14,289 nt of DNA from Opitutaceae bacterium (GCA_023269455.1 JAHFTG010000028.1:1-14289); one strand, 5' to 3'; positions 1-7,559 are shown, counted from the stretch's first letter. The notes: generated from the sequence alone by a model not told the origin. Made by a program: numbers and translations.

Positions 1-1343
1 ATCGGATTTTTCTCCGCGATGCCGCCGGCACAGACGACGCGGTCGATGGGCACGCCGTATTCCTTGAAGCGCTCGATGATGGCGCGGGCGCCGAAGGCCG
101 TGGCCTCGATGAGTGCGCGATACAGCTCGGCTTTCGTGGTGTAGAGCGTGGAGCCGACGGTGAGGCCGGTGAGGAGCTGGTCCACGAGGATGGTGCGGTT
201 GCCGTTGTTCCAATCAAGGGAGAGCAGGCCGGACTGGCCGGGCTTTAGCTTGGCGGCCTCGGCAGTGAGGGTGGCGTGGAGTTTCACGTCACCAAGCACG
301 CCTTCGACAAACCATTTGAAAATATCACCGACAGCGGACTGGCCGGCTTCGAGGCCGTAATAGCCGGGGAGAATGGAGCCGTTGACGATGCCGCAGATGC
401 CGGGGATGTCGGCCACGGTCTTGCTGGCGGAGACGACGCCGCAGTCGCAGGTGGAGGTGCCAATGACTTTGACGAGGGTGCCTTCGGTCACGCCGGAGCC
501 GATCGCGCCGTAGTGGACGTCCATCTCGCCGATGGCGATGGCGATACCGGCGGGCAGGCCGAGTTTCTTGGCCCATTCAGGGCAGAGCGTGCCGGCGGAT
601 TCCGTGGCGTCGTGGGCGGTTTCGTAAAGGCGGTCGCGCAGGTCGGCGAGCGCGGGGTCGAGTTGCGCGAGGAATTCCTTGTCGGGCAGGCCGCCCCAGT
701 CGGCGGCGTAGAGGGCTTTGTGACCGGCACAACACACGCCGCGTTTCACGGCCTTCGGGTCTTTAACTCCAGCGAGCACGGAGGGAATCCAGTCAGCGAG
801 CTCGACCCACGAATAGGCGGCGGCGAAAACTTTTGGCGCGGTGCGGCGGCAGTGGAGAATCTTCGCCCAGAACCACTCCGAGGAATAGGTGTTGCCGCAT
901 TTGGCGATGAATTGCGGGCGGATCTTCGCGGCGAGCGCGGTGATCTCGGCGGCTTCTTTAACGGAGGTATGATCCTTCCAGAGCCAGCAGTGCGCGGCTA
1001 GGTTGCCGGCCCATTTTTTGTGGAGGGCGAGCGCGGTGTTGGCGGCATCGACCGGGATCGGGCTGGAGCCGGTGGAGTCAACGCCGAGGCCGACGACCTT
1101 GCGGGCGTCGAAGCCCTTGACCTTCTTGGCCTGGGCTAGGGCGAGCTTGATGGATTTTTCGAGGCCGAGGAGGTAGTCGGCGGGGTTTTGCCGCGCGAGG
1201 TGGTGGTCCTTGGGATCAAGCAGCACGCCTTGGGTGCCGCTGGGATAGTTGACCACGCCGGTGCCGAGTTCGGCGCCGTCCTGAGTTCGGACGACGAGGG
1301 CGCGGACGGAGTTGGTGCCGTAATCAATGCCGATGGTAAACAT
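1..1343 (-). CDS. araB: Ribulokinase (AraB, FGGY kinase family), C-terminus cut by window edge
   Basis: The product phosphorylates L-ribulose with ATP to L-ribulose-5-phosphate in cytoplasmic L-arabinose catabolism. The 447 visible codons start with MFTIGIDYGTNSVRALVV, the N-terminal phosphate-binding motif of FGGY kinases. GVDSTGSSP (about 87-95), WKDHT (122-126), SSEWFWAKILH (154-164), RGVCCAGHKALY (201-212), GTLCPEWAKKLGLP (251-264) and VIGTSTCD (293-300) all match the E. coli AraB pattern closely, and GICG...LEAGQSA...GD follows. The visible part ends at the FGGY signature region GGIAEKNP (440-447). The family is about 550-570 residues, so roughly 110 are missing past position 1. The ATG at 1343-1341 is chosen because the kinase fold begins directly there. 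The region before it is pyrimidine-rich with no Shine-Dalgarno. It is divergent from a LacI-family gene, which suggests local sugar control. Identification as ribulokinase is secure; arabinose as substrate is by family. Confidence 0.95.
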   Translation of the reverse strand, partial: MFTIGIDYGTNSVRALVVRTQDGAELGTGVVNYPSGTQGVLLDPKDHHLARQNPADYLLGLEKSIKLALAQAKKVKGFDARKVVGLGVDSTGSSPIPVDAANTALALHKKWAGNLAAHCWLWKDHTSVKEAAEITALAAKIRPQFIAKCGNTYSSEWFWAKILHCRRTAPKVFAAAYSWVELADWIPSVLAGVKDPKAVKRGVCCAGHKALYAADWGGLPDKEFLAQLDPALADLRDRLYETAHDATESAGTLCPEWAKKLGLPAGIAIAIGEMDVHYGAIGSGVTEGTLVKVIGTSTCDCGVVSASKTVADIPGICGIVNGSILPGYYGLEAGQSAVGDIFKWFVEGVLGDVKLHATLTAEAAKLKPGQSGLLSLDWNNGNRTILVDQLLTGLTVGSTLYTTKAELYRALIEATAFGARAIIERFKEYGVPIDRVVCAGGIAEKNP

Positions 1344-1383
1344 AGGGGGAAAGGGGAGATGAAAACAGTCGGGCGGATTTTTA

Positions 1384-1427
1384 GTTTGGTAAACGCAGGG
1401 CTTACTTGACAGTAATGCCATATGACA
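1384..1427. promoter_or_regulatory. Candidate operator region between araB and the LacI-family gene
   Basis: The 78-bp divergent gap holds three short symmetric elements. GTTT-GGT-AAAC is at 1384-1394. A perfect 5-bp inverted repeat TTACT-TGAC-AGTAA is at 1402-1415. TGCCATATGACA at 1416-1427 is a 12-bp palindrome with one mismatched pair, and it overlaps the LacI start codon. LacI-family proteins bind palindromes of about 14-20 bp, usually close to their own gene and the regulated sugar gene. The symmetry is visible in the sequence; binding by the adjacent regulator is inference. A TTGACA at 1406-1411 is too close to the plus-strand ATG to be its -35 element, and I could not assign convincing -10/-35 boxes for either gene. 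Confidence 0.4.
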
Positions 1428-2486
1428 CGCGTGACCATGGCGATGATTGCCCAACGGGCGGGTTTATCGAAAAATACCGTTTCGCTCGCGCTCCGTCACG
1501 ACCCGCAGATACCGGCGGCAACCCGTGAACGCATCGAGCGCCTCGCCCGCGAGCTCGGCTACGTCAAGAACCCTGTGGTTGCACAGCTGATGGTCGAGCT
1601 TCGCAAGGCGCACCCGGCTGGTTATCAGCGCACCTTTGCACTGCTCAACGCCAACCTCGACCCGAAGGCCTTCACGCGCCACCCGACGATTCCCACCTAT
1701 GTCGAGGGTTGTCGGCGCCGGGCGGCGCAACACGGCTATGCACTCGACGAATTCTGGCTGCATGAGCCGGGGCTATACGGCGAACAACTCAACCGCATCC
1801 TGCGCGCCCGCGGCATTCGCGGTGTGATCGTCTTCGGCTTGATGAATGAGAACCGCCTGCCGCCGCGCTTTTCGGTGACGTGGCAGAGGCATGCCGTGGT
1901 GGTGACGGGGGTGCGCACCCATGAGCCGACGCTGTCCTTTGCCAGTGCGGATCATCACGCCTTGGTGCTGGAGGGCATGGAGCATGGCCGTCGTCTCGGC
2001 TACCAACGCCCTGCTCTTGTGCTGGAGGAAAGCATAGACCGCCTGGTTGAAGAACGTTTCAGTGCGGGTTTCTGGACGGCGCAAAAAAAAATCGCCGCTT
2101 CCAATCGTATCCCGGGGTTTTATGGCGTCGAGTCCGCCCGCACGGCCCCGGAAAAATTCCATGCATGGTTCAATAAGTACCGCCCTGACGTCATTTTCAC
2201 CCTGCATACGGTGGTGCGCGAGTGGCTGGCCGACATCGACGTGCAGGTGCCTCGTGATGTCGGATTGATTCAACTGGAGCGCCGCCGCGGCTGCAAAGAC
2301 TGGGCTGGCATGGAGCAGCACAACGACCTCACCGGGGAAGCGGCGGTCGATATGCTGGTGACCTTGCTGCACAACAACGAAGTCGGCGTGCCGTTGTTTC
2401 CGAGGGCGACGCTCATCGGTGGTTCTTGGGTTGATGGCAAGACGGTGAGGGAAGGGGAGCGCGCCAAGCGCCACCTCGCGCCCTAA
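1422..2486 (+). CDS. LacI-family transcriptional regulator, probable sugar-responsive repressor
   Basis: This 354-residue protein has the family architecture. An N-terminal helix-turn-helix (about residues 4-25, IAQRAGLSKNTVSLALR) is followed by the third helix and hinge region (ARELGYVKNPVVAQLM, about 43-58) and a periplasmic-binding-protein-like effector domain to the C-terminus. The recognition helix reads SKNTVSLAL where E. coli LacI has SYQTVSRVV, so the operator probably differs from the lac/pur consensus. The hinge NPVVAQLMVELR also departs from the usual NPxAR pattern. The ATG at 1422 places the HTH at the normal distance from the N-terminus; a second in-frame ATG at 1437 would cut into the HTH lead. 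No Shine-Dalgarno precedes it. Divergence from araB suggests it controls arabinose or related sugar use, but the ligand cannot be read from sequence. Its stop lies 23 bp from the opposing tRNA gene. Confidence 0.9.
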   Translation: MTRVTMAMIAQRAGLSKNTVSLALRHDPQIPAATRERIERLARELGYVKNPVVAQLMVELRKAHPAGYQRTFALLNANLDPKAFTRHPTIPTYVEGCRRRAAQHGYALDEFWLHEPGLYGEQLNRILRARGIRGVIVFGLMNENRLPPRFSVTWQRHAVVVTGVRTHEPTLSFASADHHALVLEGMEHGRRLGYQRPALVLEESIDRLVEERFSAGFWTAQKKIAASNRIPGFYGVESARTAPEKFHAWFNKYRPDVIFTLHTVVREWLADIDVQVPRDVGLIQLERRRGCKDWAGMEQHNDLTGEAAVDMLVTLLHNNEVGVPLFPRATLIGGSWVDGKTVREGERAKRHLAP

Positions 2487-2509
2487 AGCCTTCTTTGGTT
2501 GATTTTTGG

Positions 2510-2584
2510 TGGTGCGGGTAGAGGGAGTCGAACCCTCTTCTCATGCTTGGGAAGCACACATAATAGCCGGTATACTATACCCGC
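2510..2584 (-). tRNA. trnG: tRNA-Gly(CCC), CCA encoded
   Basis: Read on the minus strand from 2584, the acceptor GCGGGTA pairs perfectly with TACCCGC (2520-2514). The anticodon loop is TTCCCAA, giving anticodon CCC, which reads GGG glycine codons. The anticodon stem TGTGC/GCATG contains two G-U pairs. The T arm is GAGGG-TTCGACT-CCCTC and the variable loop is 4 nt. The D-arm (GTAT ... TTAT) is weakly paired, with G10-U25 and a U13-U22 mismatch, and resembles glycine tRNAs with the GGCTATTA element. CCA is encoded at 2512-2510 after discriminator A73, whereas bacterial tRNA-Gly usually has U73. It is a single tRNA, convergent with the LacI-family gene. No clear promoter or terminator is recognisable around it. 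Confidence 0.93.
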
Positions 2585-2796
2585 GTTACCAAAACGCCGG
2601 TCATCAAAGACGGCACGCACCCGCTCGCAAGCGTCTTCTTGGTTCGGGGAGCGAGATCATCGGGAATTCGATGTGCTGAACTCCTGAAAAAATCTGTGGG
2701 CTTTTATTTTCTCACACTTATCTTAGGCGGTGAACCCCTCCTAACCTCCGGCGTTCTGATGCTCTCACGAGTTTCAGTTTCGTCTTTTTATATCGT

Positions 2797-3036
2797 ATGA
2801 AGAACCTCCCATTGATCGCTTTTTTGATGTTGGCCGCAGTGACTTTTTTCCCGGGCGTGCGCGCTGAAGATGCCGCCGCCAAGGATCAGCCGGCCAAGGC
2901 AAAATGCTCCTGTTGCTCCACCGATAAGGACGGCAAAATGACGTGCGGCACAGGTGGCGACTGCTGCTGCAAAGGCACCTCATCCACGCCTGCTGAGAAA
3001 ATCATCCCCAAGTCTTCCTATAATCGGAAGAGCTGA
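2797..3036 (+). CDS. Small secreted cysteine-rich protein, possible metal binder
   Basis: This 79-residue protein has a Sec-type signal peptide: MKN, a hydrophobic core at about 4-18, and a likely cleavage after VRA (about 23). A charged Ala/Lys/Asp-rich linker follows, then a compact segment with seven cysteines at 37, 39, 40, 50, 56, 57 and 58 (CSCC, TCG, DCCCKG), and a basic tail. I do not recognise a named family. The CxCC and CCC spacing resembles metallothionein-like or other metal-binding peptides, but this is inference. The ATG at 2797 is supported by the signal peptide directly after it. No Shine-Dalgarno is visible. The gene sits alone in its direction, between a tRNA and the converging dxs, with only 13 bp between the two stop codons. 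The coding call rests on the signal peptide and cysteine pattern. Confidence 0.72.
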   Translation: MKNLPLIAFLMLAAVTFFPGVRAEDAAAKDQPAKAKCSCCSTDKDGKMTCGTGGDCCCKGTSSTPAEKIIPKSSYNRKS

Positions 3037-3049
3037 GATGCGGAGCGCC

Positions 3050-5014
3050 TCACGCCCCGGCTTCGACGGGGGCGGGATGGCGGTTGCGCCAGCGGGCGAG
3101 CACGCGGCGGTGCATGTCGTCGGGCGACAGGCCATACGAGGCGCGCAGGATTTCCTGGCTGGTGCCGTGCTCCACGAATTTATCGGGCCAGCCGAGGCGT
3201 TCGACGGCGGCGGGACAATCCGCCTCCTGCAACGCTTCGAGCACGGCGCTGCCGAAGCCGCCGGCGAGGACGTGGTCTTCCATCGTCACGAGTAACGGGA
3301 TACACGCGGCGTGACTTAGGAGGAGCGTGCGGTCGAGCGGCTTGACGAAGCGGGCGTTGACCACGCCGACGGAGAGATTTTCTTCCGCTTCGAGTCGGTC
3401 CGCGAGCGCGAGGGCGTCCCGCACCATGCTGCCGAGGGCCCAGATCATGATGTTAGAACCTTGGCGGATGACCTCGGCTTGGCCGATGGCAAGGGCGGCG
3501 GGCTGATCTTTGATTTTAACGCCCGCGCCTGCGCCGCGCGGGTAGCGGATGAAGCCGGGGCCGTCGAGCCGGAGGCTCGTGTGCATCATGTCCACGAGCT
3601 CGTCCTCGTCCTTGGGCTGCATGATGACGGCGTTGGGCACGGGGCGCAGGTAGGCGAGGTCGAAGAGGCCGTGGTGGGTCGGGCCGTCGTTGGGCGAGAG
3701 GCCGGCGCGGTCCATGACGAATGTCACGGGGAGGTTTTGCAGGGCGACGTCATGGATGATCGGGTCGTAGCCGCGCTGAAGGAAGGTCGAGTAGATCGCG
3801 ACGACGGGGCGGATGCCCTTGGTGGCGAGGCCGGCGGCGAAGAGCACCGCATGTTCCTCGGCGATGCCGACGTCGAAGAATTGTTTTGGGCACTCGGCGG
3901 CGAGGTGGGAGAGACCAGTGCCGCTGGGCATGGCGCCGGTGATGCCGACGATGCGCTCATCGGCCTTGGCAAAGCGCACGAGGGCTTTGCCCATCACGTC
4001 CTGATAGTTGGGCGCGGACGGGGTGACGGGGGCGACGACGGGTTTGATGCTCTCGCCGGTGGCGGGATCGTAGGGGCTGGCGCCGTGGAATTTTTCGGGG
4101 TGGGCGACGGCGGCTTCGAGGCCTTTGCCCTTCTTGGTGAGAACGTGGAGGATGATCGGGGTGTCGCTCTGCTTGGCGAACTCCAGATTTTTGATGAGTT
4201 CGTCGAGGTTGTGGCCGTCGATGGGGCCGATGTAGCGCAGGCCGAATTTCTCGAAGAGACTGGATTCGACGAAGAAGTCCTTGGTCTCGCGTTTCCACTT
4301 CATCCAGAGGCGGTGCATCTCCTGGCCGCCGGGCAGGCCGGTGAAAAATTTTTCGAGGTCGTGGTGGACCTTGTTGTAGGTCGGATGGGTGCTGAGGCGG
4401 TTCAGGTATTTCGCGATGGCGCCGACGTTTTTGGCGATGGACCATTCGTTGTCGTTGAGGATGACGACGAGGCGCTTGGTGGAGCTGACGACGTTGTTGA
4501 GCGCTTCGAGGGTGATGCCGCAGGTGAAGGCGGCGTCACCGCAAAGGGCGATGACGTGTTCGTGGCCGCCGCGCAGGTCGCGGGCGGTGGCCATGCCGAG
4601 GGCGGCGGAGAGCGCGGTGCCGGCGTGGCCCGCACCGTAGCTGTCGTGCGGGCTTTCGGCGCGGTAGAGGAAGCCGCTGGCGCCGCCGCTTTGGCGAAGA
4701 CCGCGGAAAAATTCACCGCCGCGCCCGGTGAGGAGTTTGTGGACGTAGCCTTGGTGGGCGACGTCGAAGACGAACTGGTCTTCGGGGGTCGAGAAGACGC
4801 GGTGCAGGGCGATGGAGAGCTCGACGACGCCGAGGTTGGGGCCGACATGGCCGCCATTTTTGGCGGTGACGGCGATGATCTCCTTGCGGATTTCCCGGGC
4901 GAGTTGCGGAAGGCGGTCAGCGGGGAGCGCCTTGACGTCGGCCGGGCTGTGAATCGTGGGGAGGAGCGGCGGAAGACCGGCGAAGGGGGCCGAGGAATCG
5001 GCGGGCGTGTTCAT
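3050..5014 (-). CDS. dxs: 1-deoxy-D-xylulose-5-phosphate synthase (DXS)
   Basis: DXS condenses pyruvate and glyceraldehyde-3-phosphate to DXP using thiamine diphosphate, the entry step of the MEP isoprenoid pathway, and also feeds thiamine and pyridoxal synthesis. The 654-residue protein has GGHVGPNLGVVEL (about 54-66), the TPP-binding stretch GDAAFTCG (159-166) through NDNEWSIAKNVG (187-198), the IGPIDGHN loop (about 262-269), catalytic GIAEEHAV (about 383-390, first Glu catalytic) and DRAGLSPNDGPTHHG (about 435-449). The usual GDG of the TPP motif is GDA here. Length fits the family (about 620-650). ATG at 5014 is preferred; a TTG sits directly before it at 5017, and there is no Shine-Dalgarno. 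It lies 26 bp after xseB in the same direction, a linkage (xseB, ispA, dxs) common in bacteria, here without ispA. The call is secure. Confidence 0.97.
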   Translation of the reverse strand: MNTPADSSAPFAGLPPLLPTIHSPADVKALPADRLPQLAREIRKEIIAVTAKNGGHVGPNLGVVELSIALHRVFSTPEDQFVFDVAHQGYVHKLLTGRGGEFFRGLRQSGGASGFLYRAESPHDSYGAGHAGTALSAALGMATARDLRGGHEHVIALCGDAAFTCGITLEALNNVVSSTKRLVVILNDNEWSIAKNVGAIAKYLNRLSTHPTYNKVHHDLEKFFTGLPGGQEMHRLWMKWKRETKDFFVESSLFEKFGLRYIGPIDGHNLDELIKNLEFAKQSDTPIILHVLTKKGKGLEAAVAHPEKFHGASPYDPATGESIKPVVAPVTPSAPNYQDVMGKALVRFAKADERIVGITGAMPSGTGLSHLAAECPKQFFDVGIAEEHAVLFAAGLATKGIRPVVAIYSTFLQRGYDPIIHDVALQNLPVTFVMDRAGLSPNDGPTHHGLFDLAYLRPVPNAVIMQPKDEDELVDMMHTSLRLDGPGFIRYPRGAGAGVKIKDQPAALAIGQAEVIRQGSNIMIWALGSMVRDALALADRLEAEENLSVGVVNARFVKPLDRTLLLSHAACIPLLVTMEDHVLAGGFGSAVLEALQEADCPAAVERLGWPDKFVEHGTSQEILRASYGLSPDDMHRRVLARWRNRHPAPVEAGA

Positions 5015-5040
5015 CAACGAAAAATCAGACTGCAGGGCGT

Positions 5041-5298
5041 TCAGGCGCCGCGCTCGGTTTCAAAGGAGGAAAAGGCGGCGGAACCGTCTTTTTGTTTCTT
5101 GAGCTGTTCGATCTTGAGTTCGGCTTCTTTCAGGCGGGATTCGCAGACTTTAAGCAAGGTATTGCCTTCTTCAAACTTGGCCAGGAGTTCGGCCAGGGGG
5201 ACTTCGCCGGATTCCATCGATTCGACGATGTTTTCGAGGCGTTCGAGGGCATGCTCGAATGAAGGCGGTTGTTTGGTGTTGGCGGCCACAGCGGACAA
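5041..5298 (-). CDS. xseB: Exodeoxyribonuclease VII small subunit
   Basis: XseB assembles in several copies on XseA to form exonuclease VII, which degrades single-stranded DNA to oligonucleotides. The 85-residue product has the whole-family pattern SFEHALERLENIVESMESGEVPLAELLAKFEEGNTL (from residue 13) and a helical tail SRLKEAELKIEQLKK, matching E. coli XseB in length and register. There is no ATG in frame: the reading frame opens with TTG at 5298, and a GTG four codons in is the alternative. An ATG at 5303 is out of frame. Both candidate starts keep the normal N-terminal length. No Shine-Dalgarno is visible. It is the first gene of a probable xseB-dxs operon; xseA is not in this window. A divergent M48 protease gene starts 101 bp away. 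Confidence 0.93.
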   Translation of the reverse strand: MSAVAANTKQPPSFEHALERLENIVESMESGEVPLAELLAKFEEGNTLLKVCESRLKEAELKIEQLKKQKDGSAAFSSFETERGA

Positions 5299-5399
5299 AC
5301 CATGCGCGGGGAAGGAGGCTTTTCAATCAAACTTTGGACGTGCGGCGGGCGGGTATAAATTGAGGTTGGCGCGCGGGGGGAATCCGCTGGAGTGGCCGC

Positions 5400-6641
5400 A
5401 TGGTTGTTTTCGTCGTCGCAGTGGTTTTGATCGTTGCCAAGTTGCTGGCCGAGCTCGGCCTGGCTGCCCTGAACCGGGCGAATGTCCGCCGTCATGCCGA
5501 CCGCGCGCCCGCTGCGGTGGCGGCGATCATGGATGGTGAAACGTATCGCAAGGCGGTCGATTACACCCTGGCGAAGAATCGGTTCGGCGTCTTTGAAATG
5601 GGTTTTGATACGGGGTTGCTGCTGTTGGTGCTGGCGAGCGGGGTGTTGCCGTGGCTGTTTTCCCATGTGGGCGCGTGGGCACCGGGCGCGAAGTGGGACG
5701 ATGCGTTGTTCATTCTGTTTGCGGGCGTGCTGCTGAGCATTCCGGGATTGCCGTTTGACTGGTGGGGGCAGTTCCGGTTGGAGGCGCAGTTCGGCTTTAA
5801 CAAGGCCACGCCGAAGCTGTGGGTGATGGACAAGCTGAAGGGCACGGCGCTGGCGTTCGTGATCGGGTTTCCGCTGCTGTGGGGGCTGCTTTCGCTGGTC
5901 GCGGCGGTGGGCGCATTGTGGTGGGTGTGGGGCTTCGCGCTGCTCTTCGGGTTTCAACTGCTGATGATGGTGCTCTACCCGAAGCTGATCATGCCGCTCT
6001 TCAACAAGCTCACGCCGCTGCCCGAAGGCGAGCTGCGCACGCGACTGCTGGCGATGGCGGATCGCACCGGCTTCAAGGCCGCGACCATTGAGGTCATGGA
6101 CGGCAGCAAACGCTCGGGGCATTCGAATGCGTTTTTCACGGGCTTCGGGCGTTTCCGGCGGATCGTGCTGTTCGACACGTTGATCGCGCAGCTCACGCCG
6201 GAGGAGCTGGAGGCGGTGCTGGCCCACGAGGTCGGGCATTATCGCTGCGGGCATATTCCGAAGATGCTGGCGGTGACGGCGCTCATCCAGCTCGGCGGAT
6301 TCGCGGCCATCGCCTGGCTGGCGGGCAGCGACTGGTTCAATCCGGCCTTCGGGTTTCCGGCGCATGAGCTGGCACCGGCGTTCCTGCTCTTCGGGCTGCT
6401 CGGCGGGGCGGCGATGTTCTGGTTCACGCCGCTGGGGAACATCATGTCACGCAAACACGAATACGAGGCCGACGCCTTTGCCCGCAACGCGATGGGCGGT
6501 CCCGCGCCGCTTGTGGCGGCCCTGCGCAAGCTCGCCCAGAAAAACCTGAGCAACCTGACGCCGCATCCGTGGTTCAGCGGGTTTTATTACTCGCATCCGA
6601 CGCTCGTGGAGCGTGAGGCGGCGCTGGCGAAGGATGCGTGA
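5400..6641 (+). CDS. M48-family (Ste24/CAAX prenyl protease 1-like) membrane zinc metallopeptidase
   Basis: This 413-residue polytopic membrane protein has the zinc motif HEVGH (276-280) and SRKHEYEADAFA (350-361), whose Glu354 is the expected third zinc ligand. It also has an N-terminal Ste24-type region with several hydrophobic segments (about 1-17, 70-90, 102-118, 149-172, 176-198) before the catalytic domain and two more after it (about 288-308, 325-343). The block GHSNAFFTGFGRFRRIVLFDTL is typical of Ste24-like members, as is the closing SHPTLVEREAAL. In eukaryotes Ste24 trims prenylated CAAX proteins; bacterial members are presumed to be membrane-protein quality-control proteases, so the substrate is unknown. 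GGAG about 9 nt before the ATG is one of the few Shine-Dalgarno-like sites here. A TATAAA at 5354-5359 could be a -10 box, but no well-spaced -35 is evident. The stop nearly touches the next gene. Confidence 0.92.
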   Translation: MVVFVVAVVLIVAKLLAELGLAALNRANVRRHADRAPAAVAAIMDGETYRKAVDYTLAKNRFGVFEMGFDTGLLLLVLASGVLPWLFSHVGAWAPGAKWDDALFILFAGVLLSIPGLPFDWWGQFRLEAQFGFNKATPKLWVMDKLKGTALAFVIGFPLLWGLLSLVAAVGALWWVWGFALLFGFQLLMMVLYPKLIMPLFNKLTPLPEGELRTRLLAMADRTGFKAATIEVMDGSKRSGHSNAFFTGFGRFRRIVLFDTLIAQLTPEELEAVLAHEVGHYRCGHIPKMLAVTALIQLGGFAAIAWLAGSDWFNPAFGFPAHELAPAFLLFGLLGGAAMFWFTPLGNIMSRKHEYEADAFARNAMGGPAPLVAALRKLAQKNLSNLTPHPWFSGFYYSHPTLVEREAALAKDA

Positions 6642-6645
6642 TCGC

Positions 6646-7542
6646 ATGAGATTCAGCCGCCGTCTTTCGCTCGGATGTTTTCTGCTGATGCTGGCCGCAG
6701 GCCATGCCGAGACGCTGACGGTGGCGACTTATAACGTCGAAAATTACACGCTGGCCGACCGCATGGTGGACGGGGTTTACCGCAAAGCCTACCCGAAGCC
6801 CGAGGCGGAAAAGACGGCGGTGCGCGCGGTCATTCGCGGGATGAATGCGGATGTGGTCGCGTTGCAGGAAATCGGCGGCGACGCATTTTTGAAGGAGTTG
6901 CAGCGGGATCTGGCGAAGGAGGGCGTGAGTTATCCTTACGCGGAAGTGCTGAACGCGGCGGACGAGGACCGGCATATCGCGGTGTTGTCACGGCGGCCGT
7001 TTGCGGCGGTGGGGCGGCACGCGGATTTGTCGTTCAACTATTTCGACACGGTCGAGAGGGTGAAGCGCGGGCTGCTGGAGCTGCACCTGGCAACGGAGGC
7101 GGGTGATGTGACGATTTTCGTGGTGCATCTCAAAAGCCGCTACACCGAGCGCAAGGACGACCCGGAGTCGGCGATGCAGCGCGCGGGCGAGGCGACGGCG
7201 GTGCGTGATCGCGTGCTGAAGGTTTTTCCTGATCCGGCGCAGGCGAAGTTTATGATCGCGGGGGATTTCAACGACACGCGCATGAGCCGTCCTCTGCGGG
7301 CGATGCTGGATCGCGGGAAAACCAAGATCGCGGATTGGCTGCCCGCCGAAGATGGCCGGGGCGAACGGTGGACGCATTGGTTCAAGCGCGACGAGTCCTA
7401 CTCGCGGGTTGATCACATGCTGGTTTCACCGGGGTTGCTCCCGATGGTGCGCGGGCAGGCGGGGCGGATTTACGATGCGCCGGAGACGGCGGCGGCGAGC
7501 GATCATCGTCCGTTGGTGGCGGTGTTGGATCTGAAGAAGTAG
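6646..7542 (+). CDS. Secreted endonuclease/exonuclease/phosphatase-family protein
   Basis: This 298-residue protein has a signal peptide, MRFSRRLSLG followed by a hydrophobic stretch ending at GHA (about 21), then the EEP (DNase I-like) fold. Visible motifs in order are VATYNVENY (metal-site Asn), ALQEIGG (catalytic Glu), VVHLKSRY (His), GDFNDTR (Asp/Asn), RVDHMLVSPG and the C-terminal SDHRPLVAVL (catalytic Asp-His). All core residues are present, so it should be an active Mg-dependent phosphodiesterase or nuclease; the substrate cannot be told. ATG 6646 is chosen because it gives a clean signal peptide and has AAGGA at 6630-6634. An in-frame ATG at 6634 and GTG at 6613 would add basic residues and overlap the protease gene. 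It starts 4 bp after that gene's stop, so they are probably cotranscribed. Confidence 0.88.
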   Translation: MRFSRRLSLGCFLLMLAAGHAETLTVATYNVENYTLADRMVDGVYRKAYPKPEAEKTAVRAVIRGMNADVVALQEIGGDAFLKELQRDLAKEGVSYPYAEVLNAADEDRHIAVLSRRPFAAVGRHADLSFNYFDTVERVKRGLLELHLATEAGDVTIFVVHLKSRYTERKDDPESAMQRAGEATAVRDRVLKVFPDPAQAKFMIAGDFNDTRMSRPLRAMLDRGKTKIADWLPAEDGRGERWTHWFKRDESYSRVDHMLVSPGLLPMVRGQAGRIYDAPETAAASDHRPLVAVLDLKK

Positions 7543-7559
7543 CCCACGCAATCGGGCAT

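Noticed and set aside
276..1001. 241-codon plus-strand open frame opposite araB
   Set aside because: The minus strand is continuous ribulokinase across this stretch.
1406..1411. TTGACA before the LacI-family gene as its -35 box
   Set aside because: The matching -10 would fall inside the coding region; the motif is part of a palindrome instead.
2789..2794. TATATC just before the Cys-rich gene, considered as a -10 box
   Set aside because: It lies so close that transcription would begin at or inside the start codon, and there is no -35 match at 16-18 bp.
3013..3031. Inverted repeat TCTTCC-TATAATC-GGAAGA at the end of the Cys-rich gene, considered as a terminator
   Set aside because: The stem is only 6 bp and no T-run follows on either strand.
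3461..5539. 692-codon open frame on the plus strand opposite dxs and xseB
   Set aside because: It is antisense to two clearly conserved genes and its translation is a Gly/Ala/Asp/Val-rich string without motifs, as expected from GC-rich codon bias on the opposite strand.
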